A stretch of 64,000 bases of DNA from Roseovarius sp. EL26 (GTDB lineage: Bacteria; Pseudomonadota; Alphaproteobacteria; Rhodobacterales; Rhodobacteraceae), in contig NZ_OUMZ01000007.1 in NCBI RefSeq assembly GCF_900327775.1, positions 310,115-374,114 on the forward strand, in the 5' to 3' direction. Below, piece by piece: positions 36,604 to 46,732 of the stretch. The notes under the pieces are model-generated. The model had not been told where the DNA came from. It did not search any database and was given only the letters and a program-made list of their open reading frames with translations. The first letter of the stretch is position 1. Each line of letters starts with the position of its first letter. Made by a program: the position numbers and the translations under genes.

Positions 36604-37603
36604 AGCGGATCCTTGGATCAAGCACGCCATAAAGGATATCGGCCACAATATTGGCGAATACGATCAAAACCGCAAATATGAATGTCAGGGTTTGCACGGT
36701 CGGCAGATCATTGGCCTGAATTGCGCTGATCAGCTGTGCACCGATGCCGTTCACGCCGAAGACTTTCTCGGTAATGATTGCGCCGCCAAAAACTGCGGGT
36801 AGGCCCAAAGCAATTACCGTCACCACCGGGATCAGTGAATTGCGCAGCACATGGCGGATCACAACGCGGGCTTCTGACAAGCCCTTGGCGCGTGCCGTGC
36901 GTACATAATCTTGATCCAGATTGTCGAGCACTGCTGATCGCATGTAGCGGCTAATCTGTGCTGTGGTTTGCAGCGACAGGACCATCACGGGCAAGATCAT
37001 TTGATTAACCTGAAATTTAAAACCCTGCCAATCGTTTATCTGATGCGTTGTATCATAGACGAAAGGAAACCAACCAAGTTGCACTGAGAACAGTACAATT
37101 AGCAATGGTCCGGTGAAAAAGGGTGGGATGGAATAGCCGATCAGGGTGATAAAGGTTCCAGCCTGATCAAAGACCGAATATTGCCGATATGCCTGATAAA
37201 TACCGATCGGCAGCGCGATTAAAATACCGATGATATAGGCTGTACCAACCACCCACAGTGTTTGCGGCAGGCGTTGCAGGATCACATCCATTACAGGGGC
37301 GTGGTGCTGCCAGCTGATGATGCGTGGTTTGCCAGCAGAAAATTCGGTGCCGAACAGGCTGTCGATCATAACCAGTGGCTCAACCCAGAAAAACTGCACC
37401 AACCAGTTCCAGAAGCGAATGGGGGCAGGTTCCCCTAACCCAAGCGCCTGACGCATTTGTTCACGCACTTCAGCGGAAATGGTCAATGGCATTTGCGCCA
37501 TCGGGTCTCCCGGTGCAAGTTCCAGCAAAAGAAAAATGATCAGTGCAATGAGTAGAAGAGTGGGTACCGACAATACCAGCCGACGAATGATATAAGTCAG
37601 CAT
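36596..37603 (-). CDS. peptide/nickel-type ABC transporter permease (DppB-like)
   Basis: A 335-residue membrane permease with the usual first helix RRLVLSVPTLLLIALIIFLLL, the LELAPGDP motif and the EAA-like loop YVRTARAKGLSEARVVIRHVL. It pairs with the downstream permease, which it overlaps. A long periplasmic loop after residue 60 is typical of the DppB side. Confidence 0.93.
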   Translation of the reverse strand: MLTYIIRRLVLSVPTLLLIALIIFLLLELAPGDPMAQMPLTISAEVREQMRQALGLGEPAPIRFWNWLVQFFWVEPLVMIDSLFGTEFSAGKPRIISWQHHAPVMDVILQRLPQTLWVVGTAYIIGILIALPIGIYQAYRQYSVFDQAGTFITLIGYSIPPFFTGPLLIVLFSVQLGWFPFVYDTTHQINDWQGFKFQVNQMILPVMVLSLQTTAQISRYMRSAVLDNLDQDYVRTARAKGLSEARVVIRHVLRNSLIPVVTVIALGLPAVFGGAIITEKVFGVNGIGAQLISAIQANDLPTVQTLTFIFAVLIVFANIVADILYGVLDPRIRYD

Positions 37604-37681
37604 TGGGACCCTTTGAGGTTACTGCAGTGCCTTGATTGATCCGTAGATTAATCTGTTGGTGCTGTTCATATCAAGGTCATA

Positions 37682-39382
37682 TCAATCCTTGATGCGATAC
37701 CAATCTGCGATATTCCAGATTTCACTATCCCAAGTGTTGAGAATGACGCCTCCCAAGCTGTTGGATTTCGCTGAAACACGGCCGCGGTCGACCAGTGGCA
37801 GGATGATGAAATCCTGCATCAACATGTCATTCATCGCCTTGGCCAGCGCGGCCCGTTCCTCCAAAACCGCAGTTTGCTGCAATTTCTTGGACATTTCATC
37901 ATACGCAGGATTGCAATGGCGTGGCATATTGTTGCCTTGCCACTGATTTTCTGGCGATGGGATCTGGTCGCAAGCCCAGTTCGCCATATATGCCTCAGGA
38001 TCAGTGCCGTCGAAATTGTTGGCGTACATCTCAACATCGGCATAGAATTTCTGGAACGTGTCAGGGCTGTCAGCATTGCCGCCAAAAAAGACCGAAGCAT
38101 CAATATTGCGCAATTCGGTTTCAACGCCGATCTCGGACCACCATTGTTTCAAGATAACCTGAAAATCCTGGCGGACGGCATTTGTGGAAGTCTGGAACAG
38201 CAGCGACAGGCGTTGACCATCTTTGACCCGAACACCATCAGCCCCTTTTTCCCAACCGGCCTGATCCAGAAGAGCGTTCGCACCAGCGATATCTGGCGTT
38301 TTGCAGGATTCATTTGCGGTTGAGGTATAGATTTCCGGTGCGGGCAGAACATTGCATGTGGCACGCCCCGCGTCACCGTAGCCAATTTCGACCAACAGTT
38401 CACGATCGATTGCCAGGCTCAATGCTTGACGCACGGCCTTGTCTGACAAGATAGGGTGCGGGTGGGCAATGGTTGAACGCTCAGCGCCCAGTTCGCTGGA
38501 CGGGTCAGTCATGTTAATCATGATCCGCTCAACCAACGTGCCAAAGCCGGAAATGACCTCACCTTTGCCTGCTTGCTCCATACTGCTCAGCACATCGGGT
38601 GCTAATTGCAAGTTCCATGCATAATCAAACTGGCCGGTTTCCAGCACGGCGCGTCCGGCTGAGGCGGCGTCGCCACCGCCTTTCAAGACCACATTGGCAA
38701 AGGAAGGTTTGGCAGGGTCACGATAGTTTGGGTTTGCATCATATAAAGCAACGTCATTTGGGCGAAACTCAGAAATTACGAATGGGCCAGTGCCAATCGG
38801 GGCGAGGTTTTGCTCTGAACAACTTACGGCGTTGGAACCCATGCACTCTGCGAACTGCTCTTTTTGCAAGATCGGAGCCTGAGCACCTACAAAGGCCGTA
38901 TAGGGGTAGGGTTTGGGTGAGGTGAAATGAACGATGATTGTGCGATCATCCGGTGTTTCCACCGATGAAATGCCGCCATATTTTTCAATCTGCGCACAAC
39001 CGCCACCATCTGCGGTGCAATATTCCCACGTGAACTTAACATCTTCGGATGTCAGAGGTGTGCCATCGGACCACTTTAGGCCTTCTTTGAGTGTCCAAGT
39101 GATTTGCTTGAGATCCTCCGATACGCCGCCATTTTTGACGGTGGGTATCGCCTCTGCCAGCCAAGGGGTAAGGGCTCCAGTCTGAGTATAGCGCGCTAAG
39201 GGTTCAACGATCAAACTCGCGGCTTGCAAATCTTTTGTGCCACCAGACAGATAAGGGTTCAATGTGCTGGGGGCTTGCCAATAGATAATGTTTAGCTGCC
39301 CATCCGAGGCACGCTCTGCATATGCGTAACTGCTTACAGCCAGAAACGCTGCTGTGCAGTGAAGTAAAGCCTTCATGTTCAT
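37682..39382 (-). CDS. peptide ABC transporter substrate-binding protein (SBP_bac_5)
   Basis: A ~566-residue periplasmic receptor with signal peptide MKALLHCTAAFLAVSSYAYA. The family core includes YWQAPSTLNPYLSGGTKD, QITWTLKEGLKWSDGTPLTS and SDKAVRQALSLAIDRELLVE. A strong GGGGAGG ribosome site precedes the ATG at 39382; the extra 47 codons upstream in the frame are not part of the gene. The ligand is probably a peptide or an acylated amino compound. It diverges from an M20 amidohydrolase that could cleave the imported compound. Confidence 0.92.
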   Translation of the reverse strand: MNMKALLHCTAAFLAVSSYAYAERASDGQLNIIYWQAPSTLNPYLSGGTKDLQAASLIVEPLARYTQTGALTPWLAEAIPTVKNGGVSEDLKQITWTLKEGLKWSDGTPLTSEDVKFTWEYCTADGGGCAQIEKYGGISSVETPDDRTIIVHFTSPKPYPYTAFVGAQAPILQKEQFAECMGSNAVSCSEQNLAPIGTGPFVISEFRPNDVALYDANPNYRDPAKPSFANVVLKGGGDAASAGRAVLETGQFDYAWNLQLAPDVLSSMEQAGKGEVISGFGTLVERIMINMTDPSSELGAERSTIAHPHPILSDKAVRQALSLAIDRELLVEIGYGDAGRATCNVLPAPEIYTSTANESCKTPDIAGANALLDQAGWEKGADGVRVKDGQRLSLLFQTSTNAVRQDFQVILKQWWSEIGVETELRNIDASVFFGGNADSPDTFQKFYADVEMYANNFDGTDPEAYMANWACDQIPSPENQWQGNNMPRHCNPAYDEMSKKLQQTAVLEERAALAKAMNDMLMQDFIILPLVDRGRVSAKSNSLGGVILNTWDSEIWNIADWYRIKD

Positions 39383-39803
39383 CGCGGCCTCCCCTGAATG
39401 GCTGCCAAACCTTAAGCAGTTGATGCACCGCTTTGTTGAGTGTTTCGGTCTAACGCCGAATTGTTTTTTAAATCCGCAACCGAGTAATGTTACAAACTTA
39501 TAAATATTCAGGAATGGCACCATATCATCTCATCACTGCCGAAAAAGCAAGTCTTGTGTCCGTATAAAGTGGATTTTTTAATTTATTTTTATGTGCTTAT
39601 GGGTGTTTCTTCAGATTTTAGCACGTCAGGATGGTTCGGGTGCTTTGATGTTCTCCTAGACGGTGTGTTTGGTGTGTCGGGCGAAATTCATTGATTTCAG
39701 TACAGAGCGCGATGATTCAGTGGTGGTTCTTGAGGTGTCAAAAACAGGCAATGAACCCGATCACATCAAAGATGTTTTGCGCTTCGCACAAAAAGGGATA
39801 TGA

Positions 39804-39819
39804 CATATCTCATGATATG
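39804..39819. promoter_or_regulatory. inverted repeat before the amidohydrolase
   Basis: CATATC-TCAT-GATATG, an exact 6-bp inverted repeat with a four-base spacer, eight bases before the amidohydrolase ATG. It lies in the 445-base divergent region between the transporter and the amidohydrolase (39383-39827). It could be an operator, or a hairpin that influences initiation. No -35/-10 pair is obvious nearby. Confidence 0.35.
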
Positions 39820-39827
39820 AGGATTGC

Positions 39828-40991
39828 ATGATGCCTGTGAAAAACCGCTTTGCCGAATTGCACGATGACATTACGGCCTGGCGCCGGGATCTTCATCAAA
39901 ACCCTGAAATCCTTTTTGAGACCCATCGCACCAGCGCATTGGTCGCCGAGAAATTGAAAGCCTTTGGTTGCGACGACGTTGTCACCGGGATCGGGCGCAC
40001 TGGTGTCGTCGGGGTCATTCACGGAAAGTCACGGGCGTCGGATAAGGTCATCGCTTTGCGGGCTGATATGGATGCCCTGCCAATCCATGAACAAACCGGA
40101 TTGGATTACGCCTCCAATACAGATGGGGCAATGCACGCCTGCGGCCATGACGGACATACCGCCATGTTGCTGGGGGCGGCGCAGTATCTGGCAGAGACGC
40201 GGAACTTTGATGGCACCTGTGTGGTGATTTTCCAGCCTGCTGAAGAGGGCGGCGGCGGCGGTCGCGAGATGTGCGAAGATGGCATGATGGCCCGGTTTGG
40301 CATTCAGGAAGTTTACGGCATGCACAATTGGCCGGGCATGCCTGTGGGGACGTTTGCCATTCGTCCCGGCGCTTTTTTTGCGGCCACAGACAAATTTGAT
40401 ATTGAGATCGAGGGCAAAGGTGGGCACGCCGCCAAACCGCACGAAACGGTAGATCCAACCGTTCTGGCCAGCCATCTGATCGTCGCGTTGCAAACGATTG
40501 CAAGCCGTAACGCTGATCCGATTGAGCAGGTTGTTGTGTCAGTCACCTCGATGCAGAGCTCATCGAACACATTTAATGTTATCCCTCAGAGCGTCAGCTT
40601 GATGGGTACGGTCCGGACGCTCAGCGCAGAGATGCGTGATCTGGCCGAAGAACGGATGCAAAGCCTATGCGAACATATTGGCGAGGCATTTGGTGGTCGT
40701 GCAATATTGAATTTTGAGCGCAACTATCCTGTGATGGTCAATCATACCGACCAGACGGATTTTGCAGCACAGGTTGCAAATAGTGTCAGCGGCGATTGTT
40801 CAGAGGCACCTTTGATCATGGGCGGCGAAGACTTTGCCTTTATGCTCGAAGAACGCCCCGGCGCGTATATTTTGGTGGGCAATGGTGATAGCGCCGCGGT
40901 GCACCATCCGGAATATAACTTTAATGATGATGCAATCCCGGCTGGATGTAGTTGGTGGGCCGAATTGATCGAGCGTAGAATGCCAGCCTGA
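39828..40991 (+). CDS. M20-family amidohydrolase (hippurate hydrolase-like)
   Basis: A 387-residue zinc/manganese-dependent aminoacylase/carboxypeptidase. Metal ligands appear in GAMHACGHDGHTAMLLG, FQPAEEGGGGGREM, YGMHNWPGMPVG and near the C-terminus in MGGEDFAFMLEERPGAY. The dimerisation domain starts at FDIEIEGKGGHAAKPHETVD. Such enzymes remove acyl groups from N-acyl amino acids or open amide bonds. Transcription diverges from the peptide-type transporter, which suggests that import and cleavage are linked. Confidence 0.92.
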   Translation: MMPVKNRFAELHDDITAWRRDLHQNPEILFETHRTSALVAEKLKAFGCDDVVTGIGRTGVVGVIHGKSRASDKVIALRADMDALPIHEQTGLDYASNTDGAMHACGHDGHTAMLLGAAQYLAETRNFDGTCVVIFQPAEEGGGGGREMCEDGMMARFGIQEVYGMHNWPGMPVGTFAIRPGAFFAATDKFDIEIEGKGGHAAKPHETVDPTVLASHLIVALQTIASRNADPIEQVVVSVTSMQSSSNTFNVIPQSVSLMGTVRTLSAEMRDLAEERMQSLCEHIGEAFGGRAILNFERNYPVMVNHTDQTDFAAQVANSVSGDCSEAPLIMGGEDFAFMLEERPGAYILVGNGDSAAVHHPEYNFNDDAIPAGCSWWAELIERRMPA

Positions 40992-40999
40992 ACCGGTTT

Positions 41000-42043
41000 C
41001 TAGCCCTGAGCCCAGAGCTGCTCATATACGGCATTGATCCCATCGGCCTCACCGCGAATGCCAAAGGCGGTTTCGGCGGCTATACGGGCAGAGCACGCCA
41101 TGGCGGCGTGTCGATCCGGATCACTTAAAATGGCTGCGAGCTGTGCCGCAGTATCTTGCACGATATTATCACCGACGATTATGCCGTTTGCACCCTGACA
41201 GGAAAAGCTGCGGTAATATCCGGCATCAGTGGTCACGAACGGCACGCCACTTGCCATGCCTTCCAGCGGTGTCATTCCGTATCCTTCGTACTGTGGTAGC
41301 TGTACAACGGCAGACAGGGCCGGAAGGAGTGGGACAAGATCATCGGCCGGAACTTCCCCAAGGAAAAGCACGCGGTCAGCCAAGCCTGCCTTGGCAATTT
41401 TGGTTTTTTGTTCGGCCAAAAATGCGGCGTTTGATTTTCCCGCCCGGCCGATGACAAGGGCGGTTACATCGGGATGGCCCGGCAGAAGTGTCAACATGGA
41501 ATCGACAAATCTGTCGGTCCCTTTCTCTGGGCGAATACGTCCAATAGTGGCAATGCCGCGTGCCCCCGGATGGCCGGTTGCTGCCCATGCGGCGGCACGA
41601 TCGCTTACAGGGGTGAAACGCTCTATATCGACACCGTGAGGCACAACCGCCCGAACATTGGGCACAAAAGTTGCCGCCTTTTTCGTTGTGGCGATCACCG
41701 CATCCATTCTTGAGATCAGCCAACGCGGATAAACCGAATGGCGGCGCTGTGCGGCGGAGGTAAAGACAATTTTGATTGGCAGGTTCAGTACATCACGAGC
41801 CCACAGGGCCACGCGCATTTCAGGATTGCGTCGCACATGCCAGATCGTGAATAGTTTGCCCTTTGATGGTTGGGCAGAGAGGTTCCGCGCTTTTGGCCTT
41901 GTGACAGGGGCAGGGCAGCCAGGCAGGGCAACATCACATAGGTGCAGATCATAATCATGCATCTGCTGCCGAATGACGGCGGCCGCCGTTGATGAGACCC
42001 CGGTAAAGTTCCGGTTGAAATTTGTGACGATCAGCTCGGGCAC
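41000..42043 (-). CDS. glycosyltransferase family 4 protein, probably for LPS core
   Basis: A 347-residue GT-B glycosyltransferase. The C-terminal half has IATIGRIRPEKGTDRFVDSM, then DRVLFLGEVPADDLVPLLPA and YEGYGMTPLEGMASGVPFVT with the donor-binding glutamates. The sugar and acceptor cannot be told. The Kdo transferase gene waaA lies immediately upstream on the same strand, which points to an early LPS-core sugar. Confidence 0.88.
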   Translation of the reverse strand: MPELIVTNFNRNFTGVSSTAAAVIRQQMHDYDLHLCDVALPGCPAPVTRPKARNLSAQPSKGKLFTIWHVRRNPEMRVALWARDVLNLPIKIVFTSAAQRRHSVYPRWLISRMDAVIATTKKAATFVPNVRAVVPHGVDIERFTPVSDRAAAWAATGHPGARGIATIGRIRPEKGTDRFVDSMLTLLPGHPDVTALVIGRAGKSNAAFLAEQKTKIAKAGLADRVLFLGEVPADDLVPLLPALSAVVQLPQYEGYGMTPLEGMASGVPFVTTDAGYYRSFSCQGANGIIVGDNIVQDTAAQLAAILSDPDRHAAMACSARIAAETAFGIRGEADGINAVYEQLWAQG

Positions 42044-42077
42044 TGTGGCGGTCCTGTTGAAGGCAGATATAATGTGC

Positions 42078-43364
42078 CTACCTTAGAGCCAAAGCTTTGG
42101 AAAGGCTTTCAGATAGCACGTCCAGCATGTTGTCTTGAGCCGTCGCAAAGGCCAAAGATCGCGTTTGAAGTTTTTGCAGGTCTTGCTGGGCTGACATCAG
42201 ATTGACAATGGTCTGCGACAGTTCCGCAGCATCCGTGACCTGTAGCGCGCCACCGTGGGCATCGAAATCGGCATAGGTCTGGGCGAAATTTGCATAGAGA
42301 GGCCCATGAACCACTGCCGATCCTGCATAGGCAGGCTCATAAGGGTTATGCCCGCCAACCGGAGAGAACGAGCCGCACAGGCAGGTGATCGGACAAAGCG
42401 CATACCACAGGCCCGTTTCGCCAAGCGTATCAGCAAGATAGACATGTGCGTTGGTCGTGATCTCTCCGCCATTGGAGCGGCGAGCAAGTGAAAGGGATCT
42501 GTCCGTAATCAGCATTTCAATCGTAGTGGCGCGTTCCGGGTGTCGAGGGACAAGGATCAGCAGCGCGTTTCCATGGGTTTGAAGTACAGATTGATGCGCA
42601 TCCAGCATAATCTCATCTTCACCGGGATGCGTTGAGCTGGCAATCCAGACTGGACGTTGGTCCAATTGGGCGTTGATATTGGCAAACTCCGCCACGTCAT
42701 ACGGCAGTGGCCCAGAGACAGATTTAAGATTTTGCCCAGTAAAGGCGTGGGTAAATCCCATTTCATGTAAATGGGCTGTGGTTCGGTCGTCTTGTGTGTG
42801 AATGAGGGTGAAATGCCCCAGCACAAATTGCGCGATGGTGATGAATTTCTTCCACCGGCCAAAAGATCGCTCCGAGATACGGGCATTGACCAAGGCCAAG
42901 GGAATGCCGCGCGTTTGGGTTTGTTGCAACATCTGTGGCCATAGCTCGCTTTCCACAAAGACGGCGGCGCTGGGTTTCCAGTGATCGAGAAAACGGCGTA
43001 GCGCTTTGCGACAGTCTAAGGGAGCGAACTGATGCTGACATCGTGGTGGAAGACGTTTGGCCACAATCTGAGCAGAGGTGGCCGTACCGGAAGTGATTAG
43101 AAAAGAATAGCTCGGGTGAACCTCTCCCAAGTGGGTGATCAACCGCAAAACAGACAGGGTTTCCCCGACCGAGGCGGCATGAAACCAAAGCAGTGGGCCG
43201 TCTGCGCGGGACTTGCTGGCATAGCCCATACGTTCCCTGCACCGGGTAGCATCGACGCCCTGGGCCATCAGTTTTTTGCGCACACGGCGATAGGCCAAAG
43301 AGGCAATCAGGTTGGCTCCGGCATTATATAACCGGACCAGAAAAGGTGTAGAGGGTAATGTCAT
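42078..43364 (-). CDS. waaA: 3-deoxy-D-manno-octulosonic acid transferase
   Basis: A 428-residue membrane-associated GT-B enzyme that adds Kdo from CMP-Kdo to lipid A precursors. Conserved features are WFHAASVGETLSVLRL, FVESELWPQML, the ASSTHPGEDEIMLDAH segment and the C-terminal FSPVGGHNPYEPAYAGSAVV. The ATG overlaps the moaA stop by one base. The neighbouring glycosyltransferase probably continues the same core. Confidence 0.95.
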   Translation of the reverse strand: MTLPSTPFLVRLYNAGANLIASLAYRRVRKKLMAQGVDATRCRERMGYASKSRADGPLLWFHAASVGETLSVLRLITHLGEVHPSYSFLITSGTATSAQIVAKRLPPRCQHQFAPLDCRKALRRFLDHWKPSAAVFVESELWPQMLQQTQTRGIPLALVNARISERSFGRWKKFITIAQFVLGHFTLIHTQDDRTTAHLHEMGFTHAFTGQNLKSVSGPLPYDVAEFANINAQLDQRPVWIASSTHPGEDEIMLDAHQSVLQTHGNALLILVPRHPERATTIEMLITDRSLSLARRSNGGEITTNAHVYLADTLGETGLWYALCPITCLCGSFSPVGGHNPYEPAYAGSAVVHGPLYANFAQTYADFDAHGGALQVTDAAELSQTIVNLMSAQQDLQKLQTRSLAFATAQDNMLDVLSESLSKALALR

Positions 43365-44371
43365 CAGCCGCCGGTGTGGCTCATGTGGCGGGTCATTCTG
43401 CCGGCCACATCCTGACGTGAATAGTCAAAATCGTGACCTTTGGGTTTGCGTAGAATGGCGCCGCGAATGGCCTCTTGCAGGGCTGTCGTATCGTCAGGAT
43501 TGTTACGCAAAGGCGCGCGCAGATCTGCCATGTCTTCTTGACCCAAACACATATACAGCTCGCCTGTGCAGGTCAGACGTACGCGGTTACAGCTTTCGCA
43601 GAAATTATGCGTGAGGGGCGTGATGAAACCGATTTTCTGCCCAGTTTCAGTCAGTTGCACATAACGTGCCGGGCCACCAGTGCGTTCGGCCAGATCCAGC
43701 AGGGTATATTGTTCCGCCAGTTTTGCACGCAAGTCTTTCAAGGGCCAGTATTGATCTAGGCGATCTTCATTGCCGATGTCTCCCATAGGCATGACCTCAA
43801 TAAAGGTCAGGTCGATGTCGCGTGTGTTGCACCATTCTACAAGCGTGAACAGTTCATCCTCATTAAAGCCTTTTAGGGCAACGACGTTCAATTTGACCCG
43901 AAGGCCAGCATTTTGCGCGGCATCAATACCCTTGAGTACCTGTTGCAGACGGCCCCAACGGGTGATGTCTGCGAATTTCTGCTCGTCTAGCGTATCAAGC
44001 GAAACATTCACCCTGCGTACACCTGCGGCATACAAATCATCGGCAAACCTAGCAAGTTGCGAGCCGTTGGTGGTCAGGGTCAACTCTTTCAACGTGCCGC
44101 TGTCCAAATGTCTGGTCATGGAATTGAAAAAGCCCATGATGCCACGGCGGACTAACGGTTCCCCTCCGGTAATGCGCAGCTTTTCAACACCCATGTCGAT
44201 GAAGGTTGTGCACATCTGGTCCAACTCCTCCAAGGTTAGCAATTCTTTCTTGGGCAAGAAGGTCATATTTTCCGACATGCAATAGACGCAACGAAAATCG
44301 CAGCGGTCCGTCACAGAAACGCGCAGATAAGAAATCGGGCGCTGGAAAGGGTCAATCAAGGGTGCACTCAT
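43364..44371 (-). CDS. moaA: GTP 3',8-cyclase (molybdopterin biosynthesis)
   Basis: A 335-residue radical SAM enzyme that starts molybdenum cofactor synthesis from GTP. The first cluster motif is CDFRCVYC near residue 25, the second is in [27 protein letters not shown] is the SAM-binding GGEP motif. The C-terminal GG motif is kept as the last residues (HTGG), needed for activity. The gene is the first of a three-gene run with waaA and the glycosyltransferase, an arrangement without an obvious functional link. Confidence 0.97.
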   Translation of the reverse strand: MSAPLIDPFQRPISYLRVSVTDRCDFRCVYCMSENMTFLPKKELLTLEELDQMCTTFIDMGVEKLRITGGEPLVRRGIMGFFNSMTRHLDSGTLKELTLTTNGSQLARFADDLYAAGVRRVNVSLDTLDEQKFADITRWGRLQQVLKGIDAAQNAGLRVKLNVVALKGFNEDELFTLVEWCNTRDIDLTFIEVMPMGDIGNEDRLDQYWPLKDLRAKLAEQYTLLDLAERTGGPARYVQLTETGQKIGFITPLTHNFCESCNRVRLTCTGELYMCLGQEDMADLRAPLRNNPDDTTALQEAIRGAILRKPKGHDFDYSRQDVAGRMTRHMSHTGG

Positions 44372-44458
44372 GGATCAGAACCTAAATCGCGGGCGGCATG
44401 GGGGCAAGACCGTTCTTGGGTGATTGAATTCAAGCCTTGGTGACAATATGTTGGTGAG

Positions 44459-44974
44459 ATGAGGGTTTGCCAGATTTTAATGATCTCTACGGTTGTGCTG
44501 TCCGGTTGTGCAGATGTCCGTGATGCGTTTCAGAACATGCGCGGGAAGAGTACACAATCTGCTGATGGCGAAGGTACAGCAGAGGTGCAGGCAGAGTCGG
44601 CGATTCTGACCGATGCACCACCACCGCCATCCAATGCCAATAGCGTTGAAGAATTTGATACAACCACTGCATCAGCGCGGGCTGAAGCCGTGGCAGAGGC
44701 GGAAAAATCAAGTGGTGCCAAATATCTGGGAAACACTATCGCTTCGCTTGGGCCACCGAGCGAGCCGGGCATCTGGATGAAAACACCGTTGGTCAAATCA
44801 ATGACAAAAGGGCGAGTGGACTATCCGGCCAAGGGTACGTCAGTTGTGCTGGAACTGGTGCCACTGGATGCTAGTACGGGCGCGGGAAGTCAAATATCGC
44901 TGGCCGCCATGCGCCTAATCGAGGCGGATCTGACCAGCCTGCCTGAGGTGAAGGTTTATCAGCTACGTGAGTGA
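44459..44974 (+). CDS. hypothetical lipoprotein
   Basis: A 171-residue lipoprotein with lipobox VVLSGC at residues 12-17. The middle is a low-complexity linker rich in Ala, Glu and Pro. The C-terminal ~75 residues form a conserved-looking domain (KYLGNTIASLGPPSEPGIWM) common in Rhodobacterales, often miscalled D-galactarate dehydratase. The function is unknown. It diverges from moaA. Confidence 0.75.
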   Translation: MRVCQILMISTVVLSGCADVRDAFQNMRGKSTQSADGEGTAEVQAESAILTDAPPPPSNANSVEEFDTTTASARAEAVAEAEKSSGAKYLGNTIASLGPPSEPGIWMKTPLVKSMTKGRVDYPAKGTSVVLELVPLDASTGAGSQISLAAMRLIEADLTSLPEVKVYQLRE

Positions 44975-45258
44975 TGCAAAGACTGTATATCTTGGCCATT
45001 CGTCCATGCACAAATAGTGGTTCAGGAAAGCGATCACATCGTTTCCGAAGTCTCGAGGCACGCCTTCATGGTGTTCCAGTTGGGGGTATTTGTTCTTAAT
45101 GCAGCAAGGTGTGTTGGAGTTTTTAGTAGGTGGAGTAATGAGCTGGGCACATATTCTGCAATGGACGGTATGTGATTTGATTCGACGCCTTTTTGCACCT
45201 GAAGCGCATTTAAATTGCGAGGCTGGATTTTATTCCAATAGGTGACGCGACGTCATGT

Positions 45259-45624
45259 ATGTTTGTGATGGTGAAAATTTTGCCGCCATATCAGAATATT
45301 AAACAGCCGTATGAAAATTTGAATTTCAGATTGTGTTTGGGCGCGGAATTTTCTTCTTTCTTAGATACGGGATTGAAATATATGAGCCGCGAGGTGGTGG
45401 AGGGAGATTTTGATATGAGCATTATTTGTGGCGTCAAAAAATATTTTACGCGAGATTGCGCAGCGATTTCTGTTGCGCCTTGGAAACAAAAAACGCTTGG
45501 GATCAAGCGATCTGAAATCGAATTGATATTCGAGGGTGAGTTGTTGAATCGTGATAATAATCAGGCTCTCGAGGCGAACAAATTATGCGACGCAAAAATG
45601 CATGATAAATTGGGTTTAGATTGA
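45259..45624 (+). CDS. hypothetical protein in an AT-rich stretch
   Basis: A 121-codon frame with no recognised domain. Base composition and codons (many AAT, AAA, GAT) differ from neighbouring housekeeping genes. No convincing ribosome site precedes the ATG at 45259; the ATG at 45268 is also possible. The frame may be real but horizontally acquired, or may be chance. Between 44975 and 45258 I see nothing. Confidence 0.3.
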   Translation: MFVMVKILPPYQNIKQPYENLNFRLCLGAEFSSFLDTGLKYMSREVVEGDFDMSIICGVKKYFTRDCAAISVAPWKQKTLGIKRSEIELIFEGELLNRDNNQALEANKLCDAKMHDKLGLD

Positions 45625-45765
45625 GCGAACCGTGTCAATTTGACAAAGCGAACATAGGCAAATTCCTCAAGCGCATTTCGGATGAGGACATTATGACATC
45701 AGTGAAACACATTCGATCAAGGATAGAATTTTGATAAACTGGATCTATCTGATGAGCACGGATCA

Positions 45766-46152
45766 ATGAGCCTTAATCTACGAGCGGGTAGGGCCGCTTT
45801 GAATGTGATGCTCCACGAGGTTAGAAAAGATGGCCGCTGGTTGCATTGGGAGATCACCGACATTTTGAGCGCCGCAATGAAACACAATTCATCCCATGAT
45901 CTAAAGTTTGTGGAACAGTACCAAGAATTACATTGCTTCATTTACCATGACGGGAAAGATGTGTTGCTTAGCAGAACGTTGTTTGAAGCCAATTCTAATG
46001 CGTGGGTTGTTCATGATGCTTTCGGTCGAATTGAGTATACACAACCGGGTACACTGACTGAACTTGTAGACGCTATCTTTCGCCTTAACGAAAGAGCCAG
46101 AGATTGCGTTGTAAAGTCAGATCTGAATTGTCAGCAGATCTCAATCGTCTAG
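45766..46152 (+). CDS. hypothetical protein
   Basis: A 128-residue frame, not recognised. It reads like a small soluble protein (ITDILSAAMKHNSSHDLKF, VDAIFRLNERARDCVVKSD) without signal peptide or membrane segment. It is in the same AT-rich stretch as the previous frame and has no clear promoter or partner. Confidence 0.45.
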   Translation: MSLNLRAGRAALNVMLHEVRKDGRWLHWEITDILSAAMKHNSSHDLKFVEQYQELHCFIYHDGKDVLLSRTLFEANSNAWVVHDAFGRIEYTQPGTLTELVDAIFRLNERARDCVVKSDLNCQQISIV

Positions 46153-46732
46153 TCTTTCATACCGTTGTTGCAGAGCTGGTCTCCACCTGAGATGCGTGCA
46201 AGATTGCCTGGCTGAGCGTTAAACTTTCCTATCCTACACTTCTTTGTCAATTTGTTCGTTATGTGCGGTTTGAAGTTATCGTTCTTGGATTGATGACCTC
46301 ATGCGAGGGCAACTTAACGCGCTGCTTTGAGCATATGACAGTTTGGTGGTTTGGATATTTTCTGGATTCGAGGTTCTCATCGTTTGAGATCAAGTTCAGC
46401 GTATCTGTCATCTTTATGGGGAGCGTGTGCAATAAATTCACCTAATTGGTGTATTTAATTGTGGTGAAATGCAAGAAGCTCTTTCAATTAATTAAGTATT
46501 GTTGTGTTTAATTTGATTGAAAATATTGATAATAGGCAATGCAAAACAATACCTTAAACAACAATTCTTTACGCGCACAATAATGTGTCAGAAATCCATA
46601 AGTACATGAAAATAAGGGGCAGTATGCTTGTTTCGGTCTGAATTGTTTACCTAGAAAAGTCGCACTTCAATAAATTTAGCCGGGCGTGCTTGTTCGCGTG
46701 TTGGCCAGAAAAGTCTAACAGAGGGACTGACT
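46153..46732. other. AT-rich intergenic region before the Tsx-like gene
   Basis: 580 bases, strongly AT-rich, with short opposing open frames that look like chance. The final part must carry the promoter of the porin gene. I see no RNA gene or repeat. Confidence 0.5.

Noticed and set aside
46259..46445. Opposing short frames of ~60 codons on both strands
   Set aside because: Near mirror images without ribosome site or protein-like features; chance openness in AT-rich DNA.
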